From positions 36,733,408-36,797,407 of the forward strand of contig OX359286.1 of the NCBI GenBank assembly GCA_947179155.2: a stretch of DNA of 64,000 bases, read 5' to 3'. Shown here one piece after another: positions 25,452 to 35,503 of this stretch (positions within the stretch are counted from its first letter, which is position 1; every line of letters begins with the position of its first letter). Position numbers and translations under genes: made by a program. The notes beneath the pieces are model-generated. The model worked only from the letters and a program-made list of their open reading frames with translations. It did not search any database and was not told where the DNA came from. The DNA comes from Hedera helix. Taxonomy: Eukaryota; Streptophyta; Magnoliopsida; Apiales; Araliaceae.

Positions 25452-28400
25452 GTATTACTAGCTATTTAGGATAAATGTCTCCAATCTACTAACCCTAGTT
25501 ACTGTTATTCTGTAAGGAATTACTTTCAGAACTCCAATCTACTAACCCTAGTTACTGTTATTCTGTAAGGAATTACTTTCAGAATACTAACAACTTTTTT
25601 GCAAGTTCTAAAAAGTATATTTTTTTACTCCCCGTCATTTTTTTTTTTTGTATGATGACAAAGGGGAGAAGAAAAATATTGGGTAACAAAAATATTATAC
25701 CATACAAATATTTTTCAATGCTGCCATGTGATCATTTTCAAAATTACAAATTTTGATAAAATGTATGCATAATTTTAGGGGGGGCTTTTAACAGAAAATA
25801 TTTTTATATAATTGTCATCATAAAAAAGGGAGAGATTGATGGGTCTCCCACTTTTAATCTACTTATTTTGATGATAACAAATTAATAAAAATTAGCCAAT
25901 TTTCAATTAATTATTGTTGTGAACATTGGAACTTATGTTCTGATTACAGAGTTGAGTGGAAATGTATGTCTTTTTACGATGAGGAATGGAATTAAAATAT
26001 TAATTAATATTCAGGAGATTACAATTACACGCACTATACAAATCAAAATGCAAGAAAACACTAGTTTCACGAATCCTATTTTTCAATAGTTCCAAGTCTA
26101 GGTCACTTAAGCCTTCCTTGTTCATTTGTTCATATCTCAGCTGACTTATCGTCCGGTAAACTTCTTCCTGGCATTCTTTTAATGCTAATGCATATCTTCT
26201 CAACTCATCAACATCACCATACTACTTGATTTATTCATGATATAACTTCAAAACCCGCTCAAAGCCCAAATAACGTAAAATCGACAATTCTTCCACCCAT
26301 ATGACATTTTTCAAAAAAATGTACTTTGGAAGGTTAAGGGTGATAAAAGCACAATTTTTATATAATTAAAGGGAAACACAAGCCTTTATTGTTATCCAAT
26401 AAAGTGCGTACACATGGCAACAATGTATCCAAAAGTATAGACAAAATATGACAAAGCGGTACCCACGTACTGTTACAAGCTTAAACTGGAAGAAAAGTTC
26501 AAGTTTTAAAATTTGAATTTTTAAAATATTCTATTTCTGATAATACTGATAATATATTAACTAAAAGTACTATATTAATATATATACAAGATTTGACCCA
26601 GAGCTTACTCAGCAATTTTAAAAAAAGTTTGAATTTTTAAATTTTGAAGTTTAAAATTTTGAATTTTTAACATTTGAAATCTAGATTTAAAATTTTATCC
26701 AAATTTCAAATTACTACAGTAAACTGCTACAGGACTTTTGCTACAGTAACTATCGTATCACTACAGTGAATTCACTTTTCGCTATAGTAGCTCATTGTCC
26801 GCTACAGTGCAGCTGCGCATGCCCTGTTCATATTTTATTTCCCAAAATGCCCTCAATTGTAGCACTCCGCCAATCAGCGAGCGACATGTGGAGGGAAACA
26901 CCTTTGTAATATTATATATCAGGCGTTTCCAAGGCCAGGGGTAAAAGCGTCTTTTCACCATAACTTTTACTATTATAAAAGTCACTTTAATATTCCACCA
27001 ATCCTCAGACTTTTTTAGAGTGGTTATCACTATAGCAAGAGTGAGTGCACTGTAGCAAATGGTTGATATGGAAACTATTCCATCAAACATATCTCCTACC
27101 GTGCAATGTGAAATCTAACGGGCGAGATCAATAGAGATTAAAGCCTAAGCCACTACGAAACCGCTACTTTTAGTAGCAAAAGGCAAAAAAATTAAAATCC
27201 TACCGCCACTCTTAGTAGTTGTATGAAAAAATATCTAAAATATCCCCACTAATATTATATTTAAATAAATTCAATGTATTTATTTGTATGAATAATTTGT
27301 TAAGTAATAAAATTTAACATTGTCAACTAGCTTAAATGTATTTATTTTTATAAATAATTTTTTTAAGTAATAAAACTTAAAATTGTCAATTATATTCAAT
27401 GTATTTATTTGTATAAATAATTTCTTAAACAATTAAATTTAACATTGTCAATTATATTCAACATCTTTATTTGCATAAATAATTTCTTCAGTAATAAAAT
27501 TTAACGCTATCAATTATTATGACAATTTGATTATTTTAAATTTAAACTCCATATTGTAATAAAGTTTGATTTAATTAATATAAATTACATTACAAATCTA
27601 CATTGAAACTATTTAAATCTAATATTAATGGAGTATTTAAGACATTTCTCCATACAACTACTAAAAATAGAGGAAGAGCTTTAATTTTTTTTGCCTGCCG
27701 CTACTTTTAGTAGCAGAAGGGCTTTAATTCCTATTAATCTCACCAATTAGATCTGGTATTGGACGGTGAGAGTTGCGTTTACTGGAATAGTGTACATAAC
27801 AACCATTTGCTATGAATCACTCCCATATATATATGTAGAATAACATGAAACTACAATTGTGGTTACAAGGAAGTTAATATTATGAAACACTAACACGGAA
27901 AGTTGCAAATGACAGTGTACAAAGTAACAGGTAAAATATCTACTTTTTGCCTCAAAAAATTATTAAACTCAAACTTTGGAGAGAATAAATATGTAACTTC
28001 AAACAAATTGTATTTTCCAAACTTTATGCACCGGTTTGCATTCAAAACTGAAACAACAACTTGCAATAAAAAATAATTTCCTACAAATTAAAATGTTAGA
28101 AAATGAAAAATTAGTGCAAGTTTTGAAAAGAAAAAAAAAACTGTTTGTTCCTAATATAGACCTAACTTGCGGCCAATATAGACTTAATGCTAGTTTCAAA
28201 ACCCACTTGCAATTGATATGTGTATGCATATACTACCTCTATTGAAAAATGAGTGTCCATGTGACTTTTTCTGACTTTTTTTAGGTGTACTAATGTTTTC
28301 CTAGAGACACTTGCACGTTATTTCTTTAAATCATCGATAAAATTGCGTTCAAGTGTCCTAGGGAAATCACAATACGCCAACAAACGTGGCTCTCATTTTG

Positions 28401-28950
28401 GGACCAAGGGACTATTATACTTGGTTGGGTGACGGAGGGGATCAAGTTAAACTAAAATGCTAATATTATCAAACTTCAAATAACAAGAAATCTACAATGT
28501 TGTCCCAGTTTAATGAAGGTGTTACAATTTCAAGAATGTAAGCACATAACAGTATAGCATAAAGCAGTTCCTTTGTCCTCAGAGTCACAATCCATTCTAG
28601 GTTGCATATAAGTAAATATTAGGCCAATTTCTTTAAGAAAAATAACAAAAACACGTATAGCTCAGTGGGAGCTCTTAAAGATTCCTACTTTTAGAATAAA
28701 GATTGGTACCAATACTAGCTAAGAAAGCTTGAAAGAGACGGTATCTTATTTTGTTGTTCAAAAAGGTAATTTTCTTGCAAATAGAAGTTAGGAAAAAGGG
28801 AATCTTGTTAGAAATCAAACCAATATAGTCCATTTCCTCGAGCTTTGAACTTATTTCTGCAGCAGAGTTGCTGTCTTCTCCGAGGAGAAGGACCCTAAGG
28901 CCTTTCGGAAAATCATTCCAACCCAATAAATCATTAGCATTCAAAACCAT
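16023..28950 (-). CDS. APRR2: APRR2-type two-component pseudo-response regulator with GARP domain
   Basis: Nuclear transcription regulator of the GLK/APRR2 group, linked in fruit crops to chlorophyll and pigment content. Exons: 28821-28950, 20784-20863, 20480-20546, 20152-20198, 19832-19909, 19209-19751, 18102-18242, 17376-17603, 16760-16831, 16580-16654, 16023-16187; frames join to 541 aa. Residues about 14-130 are a receiver-like fold: the phospho-accepting Asp is replaced by Glu (IALVEVN, residue 70) while the late Lys is kept (EFLRKPLS, residue 117), so it is a pseudo-receiver. An acidic/Ser-rich linker is followed by the GARP Myb-like domain at 316-365 (VDWTSELHKKFVQAVEQLG, then LTRHNVASHLQKYR), a Pro/Trp-rich region (about 380-465) and the family C-terminus QVVKEAISKPWLPLPLGLK. 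Intron 1 is 7957 bp and transposon-filled. Two uORFs precede the start. Confidence 0.96.
18909..19020. mobile_element. Palindromic MITE-like hairpin (family copy 2) in APRR2 intron 6
   Basis: Near-perfect inverted repeat: left arm ACACAAAACCAAACACTACA then TTCATCTCAACCATTAAAAA; right arm TTTTTTAATGGTTGAGATG then CATTTTGTGTT; centre ACACGAATTTCGGTGT. Arms are about 45 bp. Lies in the intron between exons 6 and 7. Related to segments near 3.0-3.3 kb and 44.3 kb. Confidence 0.7.
20886..21938 (-). repeat. 3' LTR of the copia element with internal 387-bp tandem duplication
   Basis: The block starting ATGAGAACGAAAATAACAAA at 20974 begins again at 21361, so this LTR is about 1053 bp against about 607 bp for its partner at 23499-24105. 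The partner has one copy. Confidence 0.8.
23499..24105 (-). repeat. 5' LTR of the copia element
   Basis: Shares long stretches with 20886-21938, such as the AATCTCCACTATATCACTAA block and the GGACCCATACCCAACA-type end. Bounded inside by the primer-binding site at 23485-23497. Confidence 0.8.
24132..25847. repeat. Long inverted repeat flanked by 11-bp direct repeats
   Basis: Left arm about 24155-24960 and right arm about 25095-25825 are reverse complements with moderate divergence. Shared blocks include ATGACAATTATATAAAAATA, AAGGATAGTTTCTGATTTTC and TCTTTAAGATGATGAAT. The spacer is about 130 bp, with AT runs in each arm (24609-24634 and 25392-25448). TGATGGGTCTC occurs in the same orientation at 24132-24142 and 25837-25847. 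It could be a foldback element with target duplication. Alternatively it is two opposed fragments of one LTR-element family, because TAAAAAAGGGAGAGATTGATGG at the right end resembles a polypurine tract followed by an LTR start. It lies in APRR2 intron 1. Confidence 0.75.
25392..25448. repeat. (TA)n microsatellite
   Basis: About 28 uninterrupted TA units inside the right arm of the long inverted repeat. Confidence 0.95.
26020..26215 (-). pseudogene. Coding-like fragment of unknown origin in APRR2 intron 1
   Basis: On the minus strand an open frame from about 26214 reads DVDELRRYALALKECQEE, then VYRTISQLRYEQMNKEGLSD and LDLELLKNRIRE. The composition is charged and coiled-coil-like, unlike random AT-rich ORFs nearby, and it is preceded by an acceptor-like AAGTAG. 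I do not recognise the family. It may be a captured gene fragment or a decayed transposon ORF; it does not fit the APRR2 reading frame or family sequence. Confidence 0.3.
26700..26815. repeat. Cluster of CTACAGT-type motifs
   Basis: Within about 115 bases: CTACAGTAAA, CTACAGGAC, CTACAGTAAC, CTACAGTGAA, CTATAGTAGC and CTACAGTGCAG, about every 15-20 bases. Related GTAGCAAATGG/CTATAGCAAG sequences occur at 27025-27065. Probably the subterminal region of a transposon. Confidence 0.5.
27030..27840. mobile_element. Long-TIR MITE (Mutator-like style) in APRR2 intron 1
   Basis: Inverted arms of more than 150 bp. Left includes GTAGCAAATGGTTGATATGG, ACTATTCC, GTGCAATG and CGCTACTTTTAGTAGC; the right end read in reverse has ATAGCAAATGGTTGTTATG, ACTATTCC, GTCCAATA and GCTACTAAAAGTAGCG. 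The core is AT-rich with four tandem units of about 63 bp. No coding capacity. Exact ends and target duplication not fixed. Confidence 0.7.
27270..27522. repeat. Four tandem units of about 63 bp
   Basis: Each unit has the pattern TTCAATGTATTTATTTG, TAAATAATTT, AATAAAATTTAACATTGTCA with scattered substitutions. They make up the core of the long-TIR element. Confidence 0.7.
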
Positions 28951-28963
28951 AGCTGCTTCGCAT
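28934..28963 (-). promoter_or_regulatory. uORF overlapping the APRR2 start codon
   Basis: ATG at 28963, 13 bases upstream of the main ATG (28950) and in another frame, encodes MRSSYGFEC and stops at 28936-28934, inside the main coding sequence. A ribosome that starts here cannot easily reach the main ATG, so it should lower translation of the main ORF. Sequence is certain; function is inferred. Confidence 0.6.
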
Positions 28964-28968
28964 TGTTG

Positions 28969-29010
28969 TCAGGCTGCTTGCAGATCACAACTAATCAACA
29001 TATCAACCAT
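28969..29010 (-). promoter_or_regulatory. First uORF in the APRR2 leader
   Basis: ATG at 29010 encodes MVDMLISCDLQAA and ends in TGA at 28971-28969, six bases before the second uORF starts. It sits just after CTGCAG, which looks like the acceptor of a leader intron, so it would be in the mature leader. Confidence 0.5.
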
Positions 29011-30010
29011 TTCTGCAGATAAATACATAAATTCACATTAAAATTAGAACTAACACTTCTTGATCTACACATATATCTAAATTTCTTAGAAACTTAGCAA
29101 ATGAACAAATCATTATGAACCCCTATATATATAGTTTAAGTAACACTTTATCAAGACACAATGAAACTTGATAAATACACAAAGATGGTGCAATAAATAT
29201 TGGTTTACTCGTGATAATACTTGGTTAAATTCAAAGCAGGCACATAATGTACATACAAGTTAAATACTTGTGTCGTAAACATTTTTTCATTAACAAGAAA
29301 CTTATGAACATAAAATCACTTTCCCACAAATCAAGTTTTAAGCTTTACATCAAACATAGTTAAGAAAAGAAGATTAAATTCAAGACAGAGACGGATTAAG
29401 TTGAGATGATAAGATCTAACCTCCTAAGTTAAAATCACATAGCAACTAGACAGATAAAACCCACGTTAGATCTTGAGGAAAATATAAAGTAAAAGGCAGT
29501 AAAAAGACCCTGTCAAAGTCATAAGAACGTCTAATCATCACAATTATTGATCAGTGAAACTAGCTAGAAGGAGAGAAAAATAAACTAAAACTCCGAGTAA
29601 AATGCATGCAGTTCAACAAAAAGAACACCATTAAATTCCCAAAAAATTTAAGTTGATCAAGCTATAAAGAAAAAAGAAAAAAATACACACCCAACAACAA
29701 CGGCAACATATATTCATCATATGCATGTAAATATGTTATGTTTGATTTACTAAGTACGAAAATTTCATGGAAAATGCAATGGAGATGCTTTTTAGTATTT
29801 TGTTTGGTAAATGGAGAAAGGGTCTTACTGTATAATGACAGATTAAGGAGAGAGAAGGGAGAAAGAAAAACCCAGATGAGAGAGAAAGTGAGAGGTGTTG
29901 GTTTTAAGTGCGTTTTTCTGGAGCAAGTCTGTGACTTGTGCACAGTTGCCATCAGTATAGTATAGGTCGCTACGGACCACAGAATATAAAAGCAAAATAT
30001 ACGGCACCTC
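29011..30010 (-). promoter_or_regulatory. Probable APRR2 leader intron, 5'UTR and promoter
   Basis: No recognised coding gene. On the minus strand, 29960-29700 is pyrimidine-rich like a plant 5'UTR and contains an open frame of 96 codons from 29952 that shows no family resemblance. An acceptor-like CTGCAG at about 29013 suggests a leader intron. A TATA-like TTTTATATTC lies near 29985. Transcription start not determined. Confidence 0.35.
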
Positions 30011-30615
30011 TTCCTCTCCTAACGGTCATTGGTCAATGCCCCATTCCTTCAAAGATTACTTCATACTTCATATTCTATTTTCTTTCTCAATAAATTTACT
30101 CTTGTAACCAAAATCTTTTCTCTAAAATAACAAATATTTTTGAATTTTACAATCATTTGTTTTTTCACTATTTTTTATTAGCATGGAAATTGTAAATACT
30201 TTATTTATCAATTTACATAAAGTTAATATAAGGTCTTCATATTACGATGGTTTTTTCGATACGGCGGTGCACACGTTTAAGAGTAATGGTTTATATTCTT
30301 CCTTTTATAAGTTTTGAATAATTTATAAAAAATTTAAATTTAAATTTAATATAAATTTATTTGATTTTTGAAAGTAATAGATATGATAATTAGTAGTAAT
30401 ACTTTTTAGTTAGCCGCTGTAATTATTTGTGTCATTTTAAATTTTAAGATTTTATAAATTAATTTTAAGAAATAAAAATGTATTTCTTAATTTAAAACAA
30501 AAATCATATCATAAAATAACTTTATTTCAAAAAAGAGTGGCTATTCCCTGCATTTCAAAATAGAAAGATTGTCACTCTAAATTGAATCCAAAGGTAAAAG
30601 ACATTTAACGTAGGA

Positions 30616-30954
30616 TATGTTTGTTTACAAAATACATATTTAAGATTAGACTATTTTTATTCATTTAAAACTATTTCGAACTTTTTTATCTCATGACGAG
30701 TGATTATTAATCCCTTCATGTTGGACTATTAGTCCCATAAAGTCATTTAATAGCTTAAAATGAGGGGGACTATTAATCCCAAATTCATCATGGGATTATA
30801 TAATCCCTCATAAATAGCCTTAAGAATGATAAAAAATAGTCCAAGGACTATTTAAAGGACTATTAATCCCTTATTATGGGATAAATATAATCCGAAATAG
30901 TGTTAAATTAATACAAATAGTCCAATCCCAAATATAATTTTTGTAAACAAACAT
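30616..30954. mobile_element. MITE with TATGTTTGTTTAC ends
   Basis: Starts TATGTTTGTTTACAAAATA and ends TTTTTGTAAACAAACATA. Inner arms share GATTAGACTATTT/AAATAGTCCAATC and CACTATTTCG-like blocks. The middle repeats ACTATTAATCCC/GGGATTA words. About 340 bp, no coding capacity. hAT-like, but no clean 8-bp duplication was found. Confidence 0.65.
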
Positions 30955-31997
30955 AGTCATAGGGTACTAATGTACTAATATTTTTATATGATTCATTTGA
31001 TATAAATAGTGAGTGAGTCTTGTATTCATATAAAAAAATCACGTAAAATTATTATTTTTATATATAAAATATCAATTTCATAAACATATAATCTTTTACT
31101 TGACTATATATAATATAAAAATATGAAAAACATGTCACTTTTATAGATTTAGGGGAACCAAAATTTTTTAATATTTTTATTATTCCCATAGTCCTCCTAA
31201 AAATAATTTACGGTATAATTTTTTTCATCTTAAAAAGATGACAAAAATTATATAAAGTAAATAATAAATATGTCATTTAGTGAGATTCACAAATATAAAA
31301 AAAATAAAAAATTATCAATTTATCTAATTTTGTAGAACCATAAAGAATAAATTTGAAACTTTTTCAACTCTACTCTCTTTTCTTTAATTTATTTTTCTTA
31401 ATATATATGAAATATATATATAAGACATTATTTCGAGGACAGTGGTAGTAATATTTTGTACGAAGGTTGAAACTTGTATATTAAATATTTTAACAAAATA
31501 ATTAGTATAGTTGATTTGATTTTAGCTTCTCAAAATCTTTGGTAATGTAAGCAATTTACCATTACATTTAATATATATATATATATATATATTGGATTTA
31601 TGTTTAAACTTGCGGCGAATATGTATGCAATAAATTTCTCCTTACAAAAAGTCTACGTGGACAAGAAAATTGGACAGGTGCATTTTTCTTTTCTTTTCTT
31701 TTCGCTCTCAAAATTTTTATAATATTTATTTTAATTTAAATATTTACAGAATTCAATAATTTAAGTGTAATTTAGATATATATAAATAATCAAGTTATAT
31801 AGTTTGTACAACTCTGATTATTTATATGTATCTAAATTATACCTAAATCACTAATTTATATAAATATTTGAATCAAAATAAATATCATAAAAATTTTAAA
31901 AGTAAAAAAAAATAATAATAAATAAATGAAAGTGCGCTACTCCAATTCCTGTCCCATTTATCGGTCCACATAGAAGGACTCTCCTCTCTATTGAAAA

Positions 31998-32705
31998 GCA
32001 TGGTTGTAAAATTCAGATCAGATCGTCAGTCCGATCGAAAAAAATCAAAATCGGTCGGCCCTCCGGTCCGGTTTAACCCAAAAAATTGGATTTGGTCAAA
32101 ATCAATGACCCGACGGTTGGACCGATTGATCCAGTGACCCGGTCACTGATTTTACCGGTTCTCTACCTTTCTTTTTTTTAAAATTAAATTTAAGCATTTG
32201 AACTTGATTAAATGTATCATTTATTTAGTTTTGAGTTACGATCATGATTTAATATCTTTATTTTCATATAAATTTAGTATTTATTTTAATTGTATAAAAT
32301 AAACATTGTACAAATAGATTTATTTTTTTTATCGAATTTGATTGAATGTACTTTAGAGATATTTATATTTATTTGTGTTTGATTTTATCATTCTTGAGTC
32401 TTGAATTTTGAGTTATGATAATAATTTAATATCTTTTTTATATATAAATTTAGTATTTATTTAAATTGTATGAAGTAAACATTGTACAAATAGGTTTAAT
32501 TTTATTTTTTTGTACATAAATTAATTAATTTTACATATTAACTAAATATTATATATAATATATAATAATAATTAATATATTTAATTATTTATTATATATT
32601 AATGACGTTACTGATTTAATAACGGTTCAATCACTAATTAGATCAGTGATCAATTTACTTGATAATTTTTTTAATTTAATAATCGGTCTGAATTTAAGAA
32701 CACTG
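31998..32705. mobile_element. CCGGTT-type inverted-repeat element, copy 1
   Basis: One end is rich in GGTCGGCCCTCCGGTCCGG, ACCCGACGGTTGGACCG and GACCCGGTCACTG; the other has AATAACGGTTCAATCAC and AATCGGTCTGAATTTAAGAA. Ends are imperfectly inverted (AAATTCAGAT.. / ..ATCGGTCTGAATTT). A second, shorter relative is at 58362-58690. Its GC-rich end stands out from the AT-rich surroundings. Confidence 0.6.
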
Positions 32706-34959
32706 TTGAAAAGAGTAAGGAGCTATAGAGCATTTACTCGGTGGGTCATGATGACATTTTCGTTTTAAAGTTGGCCATGTTTCACGTGGGAGGAACCGAG
32801 GAACTGGGATGGTCATTACGTATCATCTAGTAAAGGTAATTACAGTATTATTTTTTGACCTATTTATAAATTTATGTAGATAATTGATATTTTTGTAATT
32901 AAAATTAATATTTTTGTAAATAAATTTTATTTTATTTAGTTAAAAAATTGCAGAAATATCAATTTTCTTTATGTAAAAGAGTACAAATCATCAAAAAGCC
33001 TTATGAAAATATGAATTCTTCAATATAATTAAATAAATAACAGAAAAATGTTTAGCACATAAAATTAAATTTTCAAGTTTTTGAAACAAAAAAAAACATT
33101 TGAATAATAAATAAAATTATAAAATTCCAAACTAAAACAATATAAATAGCTATAAATTTAATATTAAGAGTTTTCATAATACATAAATAACAATTAAAAG
33201 TTAAAGATATTAATCAATAAATAAGAACTAAAAAATATGAATATGTAATTTTAATCGAATAGCGAAATGATAAACATGAAAATTTATATTATTACGAATA
33301 TAAAAATAAAAGAATAAACATATTATAATAATTTAAAATACAATGTGATTTCAAAACATACATAAAGAAAGAAAAGATAAAAGTTAAAAAAAATTATTCA
33401 GATTTGGATTCCTAATATATTCATATATTCGAATTTATGAAACCAGCCCTGTAGTACTACTCATAACCAGAACTTCATAATTCAGATTACTTGTAATTGA
33501 TTAGTACAAAGAGTAATTAGCTCGATGTCACTTTCGTGTGGCAGCTGATTTATTAATATATAGATAGGTAACAGATTTTTAAAATATTTTTTAATACATG
33601 ATATTTAAAACTATTAAACCAAGGTTCATAAAGTTACGCTGATGCCTGAGAAGATGAAAGAAAATTTTAAATGTTTTTTTTATTATTTGAAAAATCAAAG
33701 CTAATATTACGATGATTTGATTTAAGAGCGTACTTTTTTAAATAGCATACCAAATATATCTTCTTTAACGACGGATCCGACGACGGTTTGATCCGACACT
33801 AAAACTTTTAGCGATGAACAACATATCGCGACAGATAAATATATGACGACAGACGAATTTATAGTGACAGACCAAATCATCACTAAGTCCGTCATTAAAA
33901 AGAATATATTAAATATGTCTTTTTAAAAAAAGATAGGTTTTAAACTTTACTCAACATTACACTACGGTATGCATAAATTGGTGTACGGAACCAGATAAAG
34001 CAGAATTGTAGACTTGATCATTTATAACTAATAGACAAAAAGACTAGGGCAATGAGTATAGATCTACGTAACAATATTTATATTAGCATCCGGAATAGAA
34101 ACTGATATTTCTGCGGGATTTTTTGATATTTTACATCAACAGTGTTATTATAGGTCAATAATAATAATTTATATATATAAATATTTAAAAATTCGATAAA
34201 AATATCACTTTTTTTCAAAATTACGAGTATAAATTATATGAAAAAAATAAGAATTATTCTAAAATTTGAAAAATATTTTTGAAAGTCAAAAAAATTATTT
34301 ACGTAAAGTGTCCTTCCGTGTTTATACATTAGATAAATTACTTAACTCGCTGAAAAAGTTTTGAAATATACTAAACAATAATAAGAATAAATTTACAGTA
34401 TTAAGTTTAAAAATATGTATGTAAAATTAATTTTTAAACATCAATGGTGACTTTATAATTTAGAATGAAGAATGGAATATAAAACAAACTGCTGGAATAT
34501 GACTGCTTTGTAATACTTTTTCTGATAGTTTATTCGATTAAAAAATCTCTTATATTACGTTTGGATCGAAAAAATGAAATAAAGAAATGAATTAAATAAA
34601 AAATAATATATTATATGATTATTTGAGAGAATAAATTATTATATCCTTTTGATTTTTAGTTCAGTTGAGAGATGATGGAATAAAAATCATTCTAATAGAA
34701 TGACTTTGTATGATAATTTTACTATTATATTATATCACTCACTTTTATCAACAATCAAATATATACTTAAAATATTTTAAAATTATTCAATTCTTTATTC
34801 TATTCCATTATTTTAATTCAAGCGCAGCATTATTTTGAAAATAATAAATGCACTTGCCAAAATTAGCTAGTGTTTACTGGGTTAAACTCGGATACAGTAT
34901 AATCCTAGACACCAAGGCCGGTCGGAATATTTACATGCCCATTGTTTAGCTGGTACCAT

Positions 34960-35503
34960 GGGCGGATCTAGAGTATGTGCGTAGTGGGGGCAATTGACCC
35001 GATGAATTTTTTGGGGTTAAATTTTATTTTATTTTTTTATAGAATATTTAATAAATATATAAAATTAAAAATTAAAAAATTATTGGTTATCTTAAATTTG
35101 TACCATTATATTTTTTCTATTTTAGTTTTTCAGTTATAAAGTTGATCTGTCAAAGAAATATTTTTTTGTAACTTTATCTTTTTTTGTTATTTTATAAATA
35201 TAGTAATTACTTGTGAATTTTTATAACTATTGAAAATAAAAGTATCATGCTATTTTTACAAATCAACCCTGAATAAAATTTATTTAAAGATGAGTGGATA
35301 AATGATTTTTTAATAACATATATTGAACATGATATTTTTACAACTATTAAAAATGAGACTCTCATGAAATAATTTCAAGTAATAAAGTCTAAAAAAAATA
35401 TTATTGTAAATAATATTTGAATATTATTTAGTTTTGAGATTTAATTTATTTATTTTTTATAAAAAAATTTGACTCTATTGAACCAAAAAGCTAGATTCGC
35501 CCC
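34960..35503. mobile_element. MITE with GGGCGGATCTAG ends
   Basis: Left end GGGCGGATCTAGAG, right end AGCTAGATTCGCCCC, about 544 bp, AT-rich and non-coding. Flanks GGTACCAT and GGTACTAC (after TGT) suggest a diverged 8-bp duplication. The right-hand part is present again, without the left end, at about 36310-36714 as part of the tandem duplication. Confidence 0.6.

Noticed and set aside
24132..25847. Candidate single miRNA precursor
   Set aside because: Arms are hundreds of bases and repeat-derived; a long siRNA-type hairpin or opposed repeat fragments is more likely.
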